A stretch of 64,000 nt of DNA from Ipomoea triloba (Eukaryota; Streptophyta; Magnoliopsida; Solanales; Convolvulaceae). The DNA is taken from contig NC_044920.1 in NCBI RefSeq assembly GCF_003576645.1, positions 2,419,356 to 2,483,355 of the forward strand, read 5' to 3'. The position numbers were made by a program, and so were the translations under genes. Positions 1 to 10,579 of the stretch are shown here, in pieces. Position 1 is the first letter of the stretch, and the number at the start of each line of letters is the position of its first letter. Under the pieces are notes generated by a model. The model did not search any database, was not told where the DNA came from, and worked only from the letters and a program-made list of their open reading frames with translations.

Positions 1-116
<116 letters not shown>

Positions 117-196
117 ACCATTACTCTTCAATGAAAAATTCCCAAAAACACTTCAACTTAATTATTCTAGATGCAAGTTACATTCGAGCAACCAAC

Positions 197-3100
197 CTAC
201 TTATGAAATTTAATAAGGTGCTCAGAGTTCCACACTCGGTCGACTAATCGACCGGAAAGAGTTTCTAACTTATAGGTACCTGGCTGAACCATTGCGGAAA
301 CCTTGTAGGGCCCTTCCCATTTCTTGGCAAATTTTCCGCGATCGGTCGGTCTGCTGGCTTCCCTCCGTCGTAGGACCAGATCTCCTACTTGGAAATATCG
401 TGGGTTCACTCGACCGTCATGCGCTACTTTGGCACTCTTCTGATATTCTATTAACCTCCGAGCTGCCATGTCCCTTTTTTCGTCTATGAAATTGAGTTCC
501 GTACCTTGCATCTCATCATTCTCTTCCGGATCGTAATTTTTCTCCCGAGTGGTAGGGAGCCATGCTTCGATTGGGACTCTTGCCTCGAATCCATACGTCA
601 AGGAGAAAGGTGTCTCATTCGTTGCCCGACGCGGGGTGGTCCGGTACGTCCAAAGAACATACGAAAGCTCTTCAACCCAGCCTCGACCCGCAGTTTGCAA
701 TTTCTTTTTCAATCCATCCAAGATCGTCCGGTTGGTGTTCTCCACTTGACCATTCGCTTGCGGGTAAGCTACGGCCACCCGGGTATGCCTTATGCCCAAA
801 TGAGCCATGAAGTTCTTAAATGGCCGGCTATCAAATTGTGTCCCGTTGTCTGTGATCAATTGAACGGGTACCCCGAAACGAGTAATCACATTTTTCCAAA
901 GGAACTTTTGACACTGTTGAGAAGTGATAGTTGCCAAAGCCTTTGCTTCCACCCACTTAGTGAAGTAATCAATCGCCACAATCACATACTTTTTGCGTCC
1001 AGCTGCCATTGGGAATGCTCCGATCAGGTCCACTCCCCACCTCGCAAATGGTATTACCTCGCTGACGGGTTGATAGTAGGTGGCTGGTCGACCTGGTAAC
1101 TTGTGAAATTCTTGGCAAGTGGCGCATCGTCGAACATACTGCTCGCAATCCAAGTTGATCGAAGGCCAGTAGTAACCCATTAGAACGATCTTTTGCGCGA
1201 GTGTTCTCGGTCCTTGATGGGCAGAACAGATCCCCTCATGAACTTCCTCCATCACAATTTTCGCCTCATCGTTGGTTAAGCACCGAAGAAGCGGTCCACC
1301 ATATGATCTTTTGTAGAGTCTATCATCGACCAATTGGAAGCGCGGTGCCCTCAACTTAACTTTCTTTGCCCGGGAGGAGTCGTCAGGTAGAGTGCCGTTG
1401 GCGATGTAATTCTTCAAGTCGTACATCCAGTCTGGCTCGCCTATCTCGACCGGGTGGACCTCTATGACATCAATGCTTGGCGCTCCGACTTCTTCAATGC
1501 GTGCGATTTTGGACACGTATTCAGGAGCTTCTTGAGTCAACTTGGAGAGCATGTCAGCGTCCGTGTTCTCCATCCTTGGTATTTGGATCAGCTCGTATTT
1601 TTTGAATTGTTGTAGTAGTTCGAGCGCAATATCCTTGTACTGTATCATCCGGTCCTCCTTTGCATCGATCGTGCTGGATAGCTGTCCGATTATTAACCGG
1701 GAGTCTGATCGTGCCCTTAACCGTTCAGCCTTCATCTGCTTAGCCAGTCGCAACCCGCCGATGAGCGCCTCGTATTCTGCTTCGTTATTGGTAGGTTGGA
1801 ATTTGAAAATCAAGGCTTGATAAATCTTGAAGCCCTCAGGGGAGGTGAGCACAATTCCACCCCCACATCCCTTCTTGCTTGACGACCCATCAGTAGAAAC
1901 TTCCCACCACGGTTCTTCCAGCGCAGTCGGTCGGTCGGGTTCCGGGTCGCGTGCGGTGCACTCGACGATGAAATCAACCAATGCTTGACCCTTGATGGCA
2001 GGACGGGGCTTATACTCAATCGCGAACTGGGTGAGCATCATGGCCCATTTGATTAATCGCCCTGATGATGTTGGATTCCTGAGGATCGTTCCTAACGGTT
2101 GATCGGTTAGCACTACTATCGGGTGAGCCTGGAAGTAGGCTGCAAGTCTTTTGGCTGTTGCCCAGAGCGCCAACGCTGTCTTCTCAAATTTTGTGTACCT
2201 TAGCTCCGGTCCTTGAAGAGCTTTGCTCACGTAGTAGATCGGCTTCTGGATTCCCTTGTTTTCTTCACGGACGAGCACGGAGCTGACCGCTCGGTCGGAC
2301 ACAGCCAAATAAACGAACAAGACCTCATCTTTCTCTGGCTTCGATAGGACTGGTGCAGAGCTCAAGTACACCTTCAAATCTTCAAAAGCCGATTGACACG
2401 CCGGCGTCCATTCAAAGCCATTCGATTTTTTCAAAATCTGAAAGAACGGCAGAGACTTTTCGGCTGACTTGGATAGGAAACGGCTAAGCGCTGCTAGTCG
2501 ACCGGTCAGTCGCTGAACATCCTTGACTGATCGGGGGGGTTGCATCTCCATTATCGCTCTGACCTTCTCGGGGTTTGGCTCGATCCCCCGCCCCGTCATC
2601 ATGAACCCCAAGAATTTTCCCGTCTGAACAGCAAAAGTACACTTACTTGGGTTCAGACGCAGGTTGAAAGTTTCCATCACCTTGAATGCCCGGGCAAGAT
2701 CGGCAGGATGAGTTTCCTTCAGTCGACTCTTGATGAGCATGTCATCCACATATGCTTCCATAGTCGACCCGAGCAATCCTTTAAACAGCTTGTTCACCAT
2801 CCTTTGGTATGTAGCTCCGGAGTTCCGCAGACCAAATGCCATTACCACATAGCAAAACACTCCGTCTGGAGTGATGAAAGCAGTCTTCTCTTCATCTTCC
2901 TTGCTCATGAAGATTTGATGGTATCCTTTGAATGCGTCCATGAAACTTAGCAGCTCACACCCGGCTGTTTCATCAACCATCTGGTCGGGATTTGGTAAGG
3001 GATATGGATCCTTCGGACAAGCTTTGTTCAAATCGGTGTAGTCCACGCACATTCTCCATGTTGGCGGTTTAGGCGCAAGGACTACATTGGCTAACCATTC

Positions 3101-6100
3101 CGGGTAGAGGACTTCTCGGACGTGCCCTACTGCCAAGAGTGTGGCGGTCTCCTTTTTCACGAATTCCCTTCTTTCACTCGACAGGTGCCTTTTCTTTTGC
3201 TTGACCGGTTTTGAACCTGGCTGGATTGATAAGCGGTGGCAAATGACAGATCGATCAACTCCGAGCATGTCTTCCGGTCCCCAAGCGAAAACATTCTTGT
3301 ATCTCTGCAACACTCCAATGATGTCTTCACGTAGGTCGACAGGGAGTCCTCGACCGATCTTGACTACTCTTTCTGGTCGGTCGGAGTCAAGTATGATTTC
3401 TTCCAATTCTGAGGCAGGTTGTGGTTTTTCCTTCAGCTCTCCATGGTCGACCTGCTGGGATATGGTGTGAATCCTACTTTCCTCCCGGTCCGACTGCTTG
3501 ACCGCTCGCACGTAGCATTGCCGAGCAGCACGTTGGTCTCCTCGGACCACTCCAATCCCATTAGGTGTATGGAACTTCATGCACAAGTGGCTCATGGATA
3601 TAACAGCAGCTGCGCGAGTGATGCCTGGTCGTCCAAGTATAGCGTTGTGAACACATTTCAATTTTACTACCACAAAGTCCATGGTAGTCTTCAATACGTT
3701 CGGTTGGCTGCCCAACTCCACGTCCAAGCGGATGACTCCCTCTGCTTCTATGGAGTCGCCAGTGAAACCAGACAGCGGGGTCCGAATGGGGGTTAACCGA
3801 TCGGTGGACAAACCCAATTGTGTAAAGACGTCAAAATATAAAATGTTCACAGAGCTCCCTGTGTCGACCAGCACCCGCTGGACATCCGTTCCGCTGACAT
3901 CTAGTGTGACGACGAGCGGGTCATTTTGGGTTTCCCCATGGAGTGGTAGATCATCGTCAGTGAAAGATATTGGCTCTGTACGCTTTTTCTTCTCTCGGGG
4001 TTCCGAGTGGATCGTCCCAACGTATAAGTTCCTCGCCCATTGCTTCCTTTGGCGCGAAGAGTCACCTCCTTCAGGGCCCCCGTAGATGACGTGGATCACT
4101 GGTTTCTTTCCGACAGCCTTCTCGTCAGCTGTCCCAGGTGGGACGAATGCCTTGTTGTTCTTTTCGGGATTCCTTTTCCACACATTCCTCTCCGTTTTTC
4201 CTTTGTTTCTATCTCCCTTCATCACAAATTGCCCCAACTCTCCATTCTGAATGAGTTGTTCGATGAGCACGCGCAAGGCCATGCACTCCGAAGTATTGTG
4301 TCCCTTGACTCTGTGGAAAGCACAATACTTGCTCTTGTCCTCCCCCTCAGGTACCGGCTCCGGCGGGTGGACCAGATTGCATTGCTCGGCAAACTGCAAA
4401 ACTTCCACCAAGGGTCTGTTCAATGGAGTGAAACGTGGTACGTCATCTGGTCGGTTGTGTTGTTTGACGTGTTTGAACGGTGGTCTATTCTTCCTTTGAT
4501 CATGGCCTCTGTCCCGATTGGCCGGTTGCTCATCACGTCTCTTTGCCATGTTGGCTTCGGTGGCGTCTGCATGATGTTTAGCTCTAGTGATGGCCTCCTC
4601 ATAGGTTCGGGGGGGATTAACTATGAGGTCGTAGTAGAGCGCCCCAGAACAAAGTGATGCAAGGAAAGCTTGGATTGCTACCCGGTCCTCCATTGGTTCA
4701 ACCTCATCAACCTCACGTTCCCATCTGAATAAGAAAGTAGACAACGGTTCTCCCACAGCTTGATTCACCTTGTTCAGGCAAGTGTAAGATTTCTTTCTCG
4801 ATTTACTTGCAGCGAAGCGCTTTACGAACTTATCGGCCAGCTGGCCGAAATTTCTGATCGACCCCCGCTCTAAATCCTTGAACCATTCGGCCGCCTTACC
4901 GACCAAGGTGGCGAAGAAAGCTCTGCAAATGACCGCATCGCTTACTCCCAACATCAACATGTTGCCATAATACATGTCGACATGCTCTTGCGGGTCGTAT
5001 CGCCCGGAATAAGTGTGGGCCAACGGGATCTGGAGGTCCTGCGGGTAGTGGGCATTCATGATGTCGTCCGTAAAGGGGGTGGAAATTAGCGGGCATGATG
5101 GTTCTTTTCTCACGCCGACTTTCTCGCGAAGTTCTTGTTGCAAACGATCTACTCTTTCCTGCATCCTGGCCATTTGGCGGCGGGGACTATCTTCTTCATC
5201 GAGTCGCCTCTCTTCCCTAGCCGGTTGATCGTCTACTCGACTGGTCCGCCGATCACGTACTCGACCGGCTGGTCGTGCCCTTCTATCAGCTGAACGGGCG
5301 CCCCCATATTGTGCACTTCCAGTGCTGCTTTCCTCCACAGTCCTTCGGGACCTCTGTCTCGCGTGTTCATTGTCATTTTGGGGCCCCAAGCGAGATCTAA
5401 CACTATTCTGGATGCGATCGAAAGCGCTCCTACGTTGGATGGGATCATACCGACGTCCCTCTCGATCGGACCTCCGTGTGCGATCCGTAGATTGGACTTC
5501 CTCCAAGTTACGATCTTGAGGTTGGGGGTGCGACTGTTGCCTCTGGGAAGGTTGGGGCACCTGTTGTCCCACGGCGGGGATTTGAGGGATCGCCATCATT
5601 TGGGGAGTGGGTGATACAACATAGTATCCAGGAGTCCCCGGCCACGTTTGGTACATCGGNAAACGGCTAAGCGCTGCTAGTCGACCGGTCAGTCGCTGAA
5701 CATCCTTGACTGATCGGGGGGGTTGCATCTCCATTATCGCTCTGACCTTCTCGGGGTTTGGCTCGATCCCCCGCCCCGTCATCATGAACCCCAAGAATTT
5801 TCCCGTCTGAACAGCAAAAGTACACTTACTTGGGTTCAGACGCAGGTTGAAAGTTTCCATCACCTTGAATGCCCGGGCAAGATCGGCAGGATGAGTTTCC
5901 TTCAGTCGACTCTTGATGAGCATGTCATCCACATATGCTTCCATAGTCGACCCGAGCAATCCTTTAAACAGCTTGTTCACCATCCTTTGGTATGTAGCTC
6001 CGGAGTTCCGCAGACCAAATGCCATTACCACATAGCAAAACACTCCGTCTGGAGTGATGAAAGCAGTCTTCTCTTCATCTTCCTTGGTCATGAAGATTTG

Positions 6101-9100
6101 ATGGTATCCTTTGAATGCGTCCATGAAACTTAGCAGCTCACACCCGGCTGTTTCATCAACCATCTGGTCGGGATTTGGTAAGGGATATGGATCCTTCGGA
6201 CAAGCTTTGTTCAAATCGGTGTAGTCCACGCACATTCTCCATGTTGGCGGTTTAGGCGCAAGGACTACATTGGCTAACCATTCCGGGTAGAGGACTTCTC
6301 GGACGTGCCCTACTGCCAAGAGTGTGGCGGTCTCCTTTTTCACGAATTCCCTTCTTTCACTCGACAGGTGCCTTTTCTTTTGCTTGACCGGTTTTGAACC
6401 TGGCTGGATTGACAAGCGGTGGCAAATGACAGATCGATCAACTCCGAGCATGTCTTCCGGTCCCCAAGCGAAAACATTCTTGTATCTCTGCAACACTCCA
6501 ATGATGTCTTCACGTAGGTCGACAGGGAGTCCTCGACCGATCTTGACTACTCTTTCTGGTCGGTCGGAGTCAAGTATGATTTCTTCCAATTCTGAGGCAG
6601 GTTGTGGTTTTTCCTTCAGCTCTCCATGGTCGACCTGCTGGGATATGGTGTGAATCCTACTTTCCTCCCGGTCCGACTGCTTGACCGCTCGCACGTAGCA
6701 TTGCCGAGCAGCACGTTGGTCTCCTCGGACCACTCCAATCCCATTAGGTGTATGGAACTTCATGCACAAGTGGCTCATGGATATAACAGCAGCTGCGCGA
6801 GTGATGCCTGGTCGTCCAAGTATAGCGTTGTGAACACATTTCAATTTTACTACCACAAAGTCCATGGTAGTCTTCAATACGTTCGGTTGGCTGCCCAACT
6901 CCACGTCCAAGCGGATGACTCCCTCTGCTTCTATGGAGTCGCCAGTGAAACCAGACAGCGGGGTCCGAATGGGGGTTAACCGATCGGTGGACAAACCCAA
7001 TTGTGTAAAGACGTCAAAATATAAAATGTTCACAGAGCTCCCTGTGTCGACCAGCACCCGCTGGACATCCGTTCCGCTGACATCTAGTGTGACGACGAGC
7101 GGGTCATTTTGGGTTTCCCCATGGAGTGGTAGATCATCGTCAGTGAAAGATATTGGCTCTGTACGCTTTTTCTTCTCTCGGGGTTCCGAGTGGATCGTCC
7201 CAACGTATAAGTTCCTCGCCCATTGCTTCCTTTGGCGCGAAGAGTCACCTCCTTCAGGGCCCCCGTAGATGACGTGGATCACTGGTTTCTTTCCGACAGC
7301 CTTCTCGTCAGCTGTCCCAGGTGGGACGAATGCCTTGTTGTTCTTTTCGGGATTCCTTTTCCACACATTCCTCTCCGTTTTTCCTTTGTTTCTATCTCCC
7401 TTCATCACAAATTGCCCCAACTCTCCATTCTGAATGAGTTGTTCGATGAGCACGCGCAAGGCCATGCACTCCGAAGTATTGTGTCCCTTGACTCTGTGGA
7501 AAGCACAATACTTGCTCTTGTCCTCCCCCTCAGGTACCGGCTCCGGCGGGTGGACCAGATTGCATTGCTCGGCAAACTGCAAAACTTCCACCAAGGGTCT
7601 GTTCAATGGAGTGAAACGTGGTACGTCATCTGGTCGGTTGTGTTGTTTGACGTGTTTGAACGGTGGTCTATTCTTCCTTTGATCATGGCCTCTGTCCCGA
7701 TTGGCCGGTTGCTCATCACGTCTCTTTGCCATGTTGGCTTCGGTGGCGTCTGCATGATGTTTAGCTCTAGTGATGGCCTCCTCATAGGTTCGGGGGGGAT
7801 TAACTATGAGGTCGTAGTAGAGCGCCCCAGAACAAAGTGATGCAAGGAAAGCTTGGATTGCTACCCGGTCCTCCATTGGTTCAACCTCATCAACCTCACG
7901 TTCCCATCTGAATAAGAAAGTAGACAACGGTTCTCCCACAGCTTGATTCACCTTGTTCAGGCAAGTGTAAGATTTCTTTCTCGATTTACTTGCAGCGAAG
8001 CGCTTTACGAACTTATCGGCCAGCTGGCCGAAATTTCTGATCGACCCCCGCTCTAAATCCTTGAACCATTCGGCCGCCTTACCGACCAAGGTGGCGAAGA
8101 AAGCTCTGCAAATGACCGCATCGCTTACTCCCAACATCAACATGTTGCCATAATACATGTCGACATGCTCTTGCGGGTCGTATCGCCCGGAATAAGTGTG
8201 GGCCAACGGGATCTGGAGGTCCTGCGGGTAGTGGGCATTCATGATGTCGTCCGTAAAGGGGGTGGAAATTAGCGGGCATGATGGTTCTTTTCTCACGCCG
8301 ACTTTCTCGCGAAGTTCTTGTTGCAAACGATCTACTCTTTCCTGCATCCTGGCCATTTGGCGGCGGGGACTATCTTCTTCATCGAGTCGCCTCTCTTCCC
8401 TAGCCGGTTGATCGTCTACTCGACTGGTCCGCCGATCACGTACTCGACCGGCTGGTCGTGCCCTTCTATCAGCTGAACGGGCGCCCCCATATTGTGCACT
8501 TCCAGTGCTGCTTTCCTCCACAGTCCTCCGGGACCTCTGTCTCGCGTGTTCATTGTCATTTTGGGGCCCCAAGCGAGATCTAACACTATTCTGGATGCGA
8601 TCGAAAGCGCTCCTACGTTGGATGGGATCATACCGACGTCCCTCTCGATCGGACCTCCGTGTGCGATCCGTAGATTGGACTTCCTCCAAGTTACGATCTT
8701 GAGGTTGGGGGTGCGACTGTTGCCTCTGGGAAGGTTGGGGCACCTGTTGTCCCACGGCGGGGATTTGAGGGATCGCCATCATTTGGGGAGTGGGTGATAC
8801 AACATAGTATCCAGGAGTCCCCGGCCACGTTTGGTACATCGGAGTCAATCCTTGTTGTGGAGCTCCTTGCAACGGGTTTCCCCCAAGTGCACCTGGTGTT
8901 GGAGTCAGCATTTGGCCCGTAGGGGGCAGCATGGCATATGTTATTGGAATTTGAAAACTCGTCTGCCCAGCACGTTCGCCTACATTCGGGTTGACCGGTT
9001 GGGTAGGTCGTGCATCTTGCCTTTGGTTGGATGTCAGCTCGTTCATCAGGCTCCTGGATCGATCCAACTGGCGACGTAGATCATCTTCTGGGAGTGGTTC

Positions 9101-9190
9101 CATCACATTGTTGGGGTGAGGCCCAACCTGCCGGGTTGGACTCCCCCTACGCGCATGACTTTGGCTCAAACTTTTCCTGCTGTTCGTCAT
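197..9190 (-). CDS. Gag-pol polyprotein of Tat-like Ty3/gypsy element (open frame spans an N and a duplicated block)
   Basis: It encodes the capsid and replication enzymes of an LTR retrotransposon. As read it is 2997 aa, but residues 117-1176 recur after the X at residue 1177. Collapsing the repeat gives about 1936 aa, a more normal size. In collapsed numbering: a Pro/Arg-rich N-terminus, retrotransposon gag domain about 310-475, zinc knuckle C562-C575, protease DTGSS at 715-719, reverse transcriptase about 960-1150 with YVDD at 1086-1089, a degenerate first RNase H about 1200-1310, a second RNase H with D1373, E1409 and D1435, then integrase with HHCC residues H1590, H1597, C1628 and C1631 and catalytic D1660, D1720, E1756 (D-35-E spacing). 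The last motif is the usual WEGPY stretch; no chromodomain follows. The frame has no stop, so the insertion is young. The block period of 3183 is a multiple of 3, which is why the frame survives the N. Confidence 0.85.
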   Translation of the reverse strand: MTNSRKSLSQSHARRGSPTRQVGPHPNNVMEPLPEDDLRRQLDRSRSLMNELTSNQRQDARPTQPVNPNVGERAGQTSFQIPITYAMLPPTGQMLTPTPGALGGNPLQGAPQQGLTPMYQTWPGTPGYYVVSPTPQMMAIPQIPAVGQQVPQPSQRQQSHPQPQDRNLEEVQSTDRTRRSDREGRRYDPIQRRSAFDRIQNSVRSRLGPQNDNEHARQRSRRTVEESSTGSAQYGGARSADRRARPAGRVRDRRTSRVDDQPAREERRLDEEDSPRRQMARMQERVDRLQQELREKVGVRKEPSCPLISTPFTDDIMNAHYPQDLQIPLAHTYSGRYDPQEHVDMYYGNMLMLGVSDAVICRAFFATLVGKAAEWFKDLERGSIRNFGQLADKFVKRFAASKSRKKSYTCLNKVNQAVGEPLSTFLFRWEREVDEVEPMEDRVAIQAFLASLCSGALYYDLIVNPPRTYEEAITRAKHHADATEANMAKRRDEQPANRDRGHDQRKNRPPFKHVKQHNRPDDVPRFTPLNRPLVEVLQFAEQCNLVHPPEPVPEGEDKSKYCAFHRVKGHNTSECMALRVLIEQLIQNGELGQFVMKGDRNKGKTERNVWKRNPEKNNKAFVPPGTADEKAVGKKPVIHVIYGGPEGGDSSRQRKQWARNLYVGTIHSEPREKKKRTEPISFTDDDLPLHGETQNDPLVVTLDVSGTDVQRVLVDTGSSVNILYFDVFTQLGLSTDRLTPIRTPLSGFTGDSIEAEGVIRLDVELGSQPNVLKTTMDFVVVKLKCVHNAILGRPGITRAAAVISMSHLCMKFHTPNGIGVVRGDQRAARQCYVRAVKQSDREESRIHTISQQVDHGELKEKPQPASELEEIILDSDRPERVVKIGRGLPVDLREDIIGVLQRYKNVFAWGPEDMLGVDRSVICHRLSIQPGSKPVKQKKRHLSSERREFVKKETATLLAVGHVREVLYPEWLANVVLAPKPPTWRMCVDYTDLNKACPKDPYPLPNPDQMVDETAGCELLSFMDAFKGYHQIFMTKEDEEKTAFITPDGVFCYVVMAFGLRNSGATYQRMVNKLFKGLLGSTMEAYVDDMLIKSRLKETHPADLARAFKVMETFNLRLNPSKCTFAVQTGKFLGFMMTGRGIEPNPEKVRAIMEMQPPRSVKDVQRLTGRLAALSRXPMYQTWPGTPGYYVVSPTPQMMAIPQIPAVGQQVPQPSQRQQSHPQPQDRNLEEVQSTDRTRRSDREGRRYDPIQRRSAFDRIQNSVRSRLGPQNDNEHARQRSRRTVEESSTGSAQYGGARSADRRARPAGRVRDRRTSRVDDQPAREERRLDEEDSPRRQMARMQERVDRLQQELREKVGVRKEPSCPLISTPFTDDIMNAHYPQDLQIPLAHTYSGRYDPQEHVDMYYGNMLMLGVSDAVICRAFFATLVGKAAEWFKDLERGSIRNFGQLADKFVKRFAASKSRKKSYTCLNKVNQAVGEPLSTFLFRWEREVDEVEPMEDRVAIQAFLASLCSGALYYDLIVNPPRTYEEAITRAKHHADATEANMAKRRDEQPANRDRGHDQRKNRPPFKHVKQHNRPDDVPRFTPLNRPLVEVLQFAEQCNLVHPPEPVPEGEDKSKYCAFHRVKGHNTSECMALRVLIEQLIQNGELGQFVMKGDRNKGKTERNVWKRNPEKNNKAFVPPGTADEKAVGKKPVIHVIYGGPEGGDSSRQRKQWARNLYVGTIHSEPREKKKRTEPISFTDDDLPLHGETQNDPLVVTLDVSGTDVQRVLVDTGSSVNILYFDVFTQLGLSTDRLTPIRTPLSGFTGDSIEAEGVIRLDVELGSQPNVLKTTMDFVVVKLKCVHNAILGRPGITRAAAVISMSHLCMKFHTPNGIGVVRGDQRAARQCYVRAVKQSDREESRIHTISQQVDHGELKEKPQPASELEEIILDSDRPERVVKIGRGLPVDLREDIIGVLQRYKNVFAWGPEDMLGVDRSVICHRLSIQPGSKPVKQKKRHLSSERREFVKKETATLLAVGHVREVLYPEWLANVVLAPKPPTWRMCVDYTDLNKACPKDPYPLPNPDQMVDETAGCELLSFMDAFKGYHQIFMSKEDEEKTAFITPDGVFCYVVMAFGLRNSGATYQRMVNKLFKGLLGSTMEAYVDDMLIKSRLKETHPADLARAFKVMETFNLRLNPSKCTFAVQTGKFLGFMMTGRGIEPNPEKVRAIMEMQPPRSVKDVQRLTGRLAALSRFLSKSAEKSLPFFQILKKSNGFEWTPACQSAFEDLKVYLSSAPVLSKPEKDEVLFVYLAVSDRAVSSVLVREENKGIQKPIYYVSKALQGPELRYTKFEKTALALWATAKRLAAYFQAHPIVVLTDQPLGTILRNPTSSGRLIKWAMMLTQFAIEYKPRPAIKGQALVDFIVECTARDPEPDRPTALEEPWWEVSTDGSSSKKGCGGGIVLTSPEGFKIYQALIFKFQPTNNEAEYEALIGGLRLAKQMKAERLRARSDSRLIIGQLSSTIDAKEDRMIQYKDIALELLQQFKKYELIQIPRMENTDADMLSKLTQEAPEYVSKIARIEEVGAPSIDVIEVHPVEIGEPDWMYDLKNYIANGTLPDDSSRAKKVKLRAPRFQLVDDRLYKRSYGGPLLRCLTNDEAKIVMEEVHEGICSAHQGPRTLAQKIVLMGYYWPSINLDCEQYVRRCATCQEFHKLPGRPATYYQPVSEVIPFARWGVDLIGAFPMAAGRKKYVIVAIDYFTKWVEAKALATITSQQCQKFLWKNVITRFGVPVQLITDNGTQFDSRPFKNFMAHLGIRHTRVAVAYPQANGQVENTNRTILDGLKKKLQTAGRGWVEELSYVLWTYRTTPRRATNETPFSLTYGFEARVPIEAWLPTTREKNYDPEENDEMQGTELNFIDEKRDMAARRLIEYQKSAKVAHDGRVNPRYFQVGDLVLRRREASRPTDRGKFAKKWEGPYKVSAMVQPGTYKLETLSGRLVDRVWNSEHLIKFHK
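2478..5659. repeat. Direct repeat copy A (3182 bp)
   Basis: This block is the same as 5661-8842 at an offset of 3183, apart from a few single-base differences that I noticed (in the RT region near 2907 and 3229 and in the gag region near 5345). It ends directly at the single N. See the matching entry and the finding on assembly. Confidence 0.95.
5660..5660. other. Single N: unresolved join
   Basis: The only ambiguous base seen in the window. It lies exactly between the two copies of the 3182-bp repeat, so it most likely marks an assembly join and not a sequencing ambiguity. Confidence 0.95.
5661..8842. repeat. Direct repeat copy B (3182 bp)
   Basis: Repeats 2478-5659. It starts at the first base after the N and ends where unique gag N-terminal sequence resumes. 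It covers the gag N-terminus through RT on the minus strand. Confidence 0.95.
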
Positions 9191-9255
9191 TTTGAGGTCA
9201 ATAGAGGGTTGTGAGAAGAAAGAAAAATAACGGGATAGACGAAGTGACTTGTCCA

Positions 9256-9275
9256 GTCCCCACAGACGGCGCCAA
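9256..9275 (-). promoter_or_regulatory. Primer-binding site of the gypsy element
   Basis: On the minus strand, directly after the LTR end, the sequence reads TGGCGCCGTCTGTGGGGAC. This is where a host tRNA 3' end would prime minus-strand DNA synthesis, and the TGGCGCC start is common in Tat/Athila-type elements. The exact tRNA was not matched. A degenerate relative sits at 11159-11178. Confidence 0.65.
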
Positions 9276-9510
9276 TGATAGCGTTAATGTAAACGGGGTC
9301 TACGATTACGCTACGAATACGTGTGCTACGGGTGGTGAAGGATGTCGCTCGGTGGGTCACCGGTCGACGACTGAACGGTTCGAAGCTATATCGCTCTACG
9401 AGTGACGAACAGTCATAAAAAGTAAGCAAGAGAAAGATGATGATCAAATCGCAAGTGTATTAGTCTAGTACTGATGAGTTCTCCCCCACCAAAATGAGGG
9501 GTGTGATCCC

Positions 9511-9520
9511 CCTATTTATA
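9511..9520 (-). promoter_or_regulatory. LTR promoter TATA box
   Basis: TATAAATAGG on the minus strand inside the LTR, placed so that a transcript starting about 30 bp downstream (near 9480) would run through the primer-binding site into gag-pol. Confidence 0.6.
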
Positions 9521-9796
9521 CTAAGCAGGTCACGTGAGTACTCAACGGATGACATGCGGATGGTCTGACGTGTCATGTCGGCATTGGTCACCTTGAACAG
9601 TCGCTCTGCAGGATCTCCGTGACGTGCTCGAGGTGGCAGAGCAATTACTCACAAAATGCCATCACTTGTCGCCTCGAGCATTGCAAACGATTAGAATCTT
9701 CGGGGAGCTCAAATGATTCCTATAATTCGGAATCTCCTAGCTCCTTAGTAGGCTGCCCGTAGGGTGGCAATAAGTCGCCCGTAGGATGATAATAGG

Positions 9797-10035
9797 CCGA
9801 CCGAGTGGTTGTTGACGGAGTGTAGAGTGGTTGATGCGGACCGACCGAGTGGTTGTCGACGGAGTGTAGAGTGGTGGATGCGGACCGACCGAGTGGTTGT
9901 CGACGGAGTGTAGAGTGGTGGATGCGGACCGACCGAGTGGATGTCGACGGAATGTAGAGTGGTCGATGCGGACCGACCGAGTGGATGTCGACGGAATGTA
10001 GAGTGGTCGATGCGGACCGACCGAGTGGTTGTCAA
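9797..10035. repeat. 44-bp minisatellite inside the LTR (about 5.3 copies)
   Basis: Successive CCGAGTGG anchors fall at 9801, 9845 and 9889, exactly 44 bp apart, and continue to about 10030. Units differ at a few positions (GTTG/GTCG, GGTT/GGAT). It lies in the U3 part upstream of the TATA box on the minus strand, so it could modulate promoter strength. Confidence 0.9.
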
Positions 10036-10083
10036 GTAGGGTGGCAAAGTGCGCGCGTAGTCCAATTGCGTATTTACCCATCA

Positions 10084-10579
10084 ATTATCAAATAATAAAC
10101 ATTCAATATAAAATTAATGTATTTTTAGTATATTAAAAATATACATTGTATTTAGGGGATGTACATTATTTGTGTACTGAATGTACATTATATTGTATAA
10201 TGTACATTTAGTACACATATAATGTACATTTTATATATTAAAAGTGTACTTTTTTATTATAGTCCACATAGCACTATGTGGACCATGTCCACACAATAAT
10301 TTGTCCTTTCTCTTGGATTGGCTTTTATTTATTGGGTGTCCATGAATGGGCTAATCCTATTGCTTATTAAAACTAAAACTTAATTACCAATTAGATAATG
10401 ACACATAATGAGAGATGAATTGTATGAGAAAAATAAAAGGAGTATCTACCATTATTCAATTTCTTTAGTACTATCTACCATTATTCATTATTTTAAAAAA
10501 AATTTGAAAAATGTGTTTTCAAAGAGTCTTACTTGCCCTAAACGGAAAATTTATACTATGGACCATGGTTCATGCTTGA
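10084..10579. other. AT-rich DNA with palindromic TGTACA-type repeats
   Basis: No gene seen. 10140-10250 is built from repeated and inverted ATGTACATT motifs, like a foldback MITE remnant. A short perfect hairpin (GTCCACATA...TATGTGGAC) lies at about 10262-10284. Confidence 0.5.

Larger units (their letters stand above)
9276..10083 (-). mobile_element. 5' LTR of the gypsy element (808 bp)
   Basis: The interval starts TGAT and ends ATCA on the plus strand, giving the usual TG...CA ends, and it directly abuts the primer-binding site on its low-coordinate side. It holds a TATA box and a 44-bp minisatellite. The ends are inferred from the TG/CA rule and the PBS position; the second LTR needed for proof is outside the window. 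Confidence 0.7.

Noticed and set aside
197..9190. A single 2997-aa retrotransposon polyprotein with two gag-RT modules
   Set aside because: The second module is a near-exact repeat bounded by the N. An assembly artefact is far more likely than a real tandem polyprotein.
292..9195. Many plus-strand open frames across the gypsy element (for example 4040-4657 and 7223-7840)
   Set aside because: They are antisense shadows of the polyprotein and come in identical pairs because of the repeat.
9797..10035. CRISPR-like array of 44-bp repeats
   Set aside because: There are no unique spacers; it is a head-to-tail minisatellite in a plant LTR.
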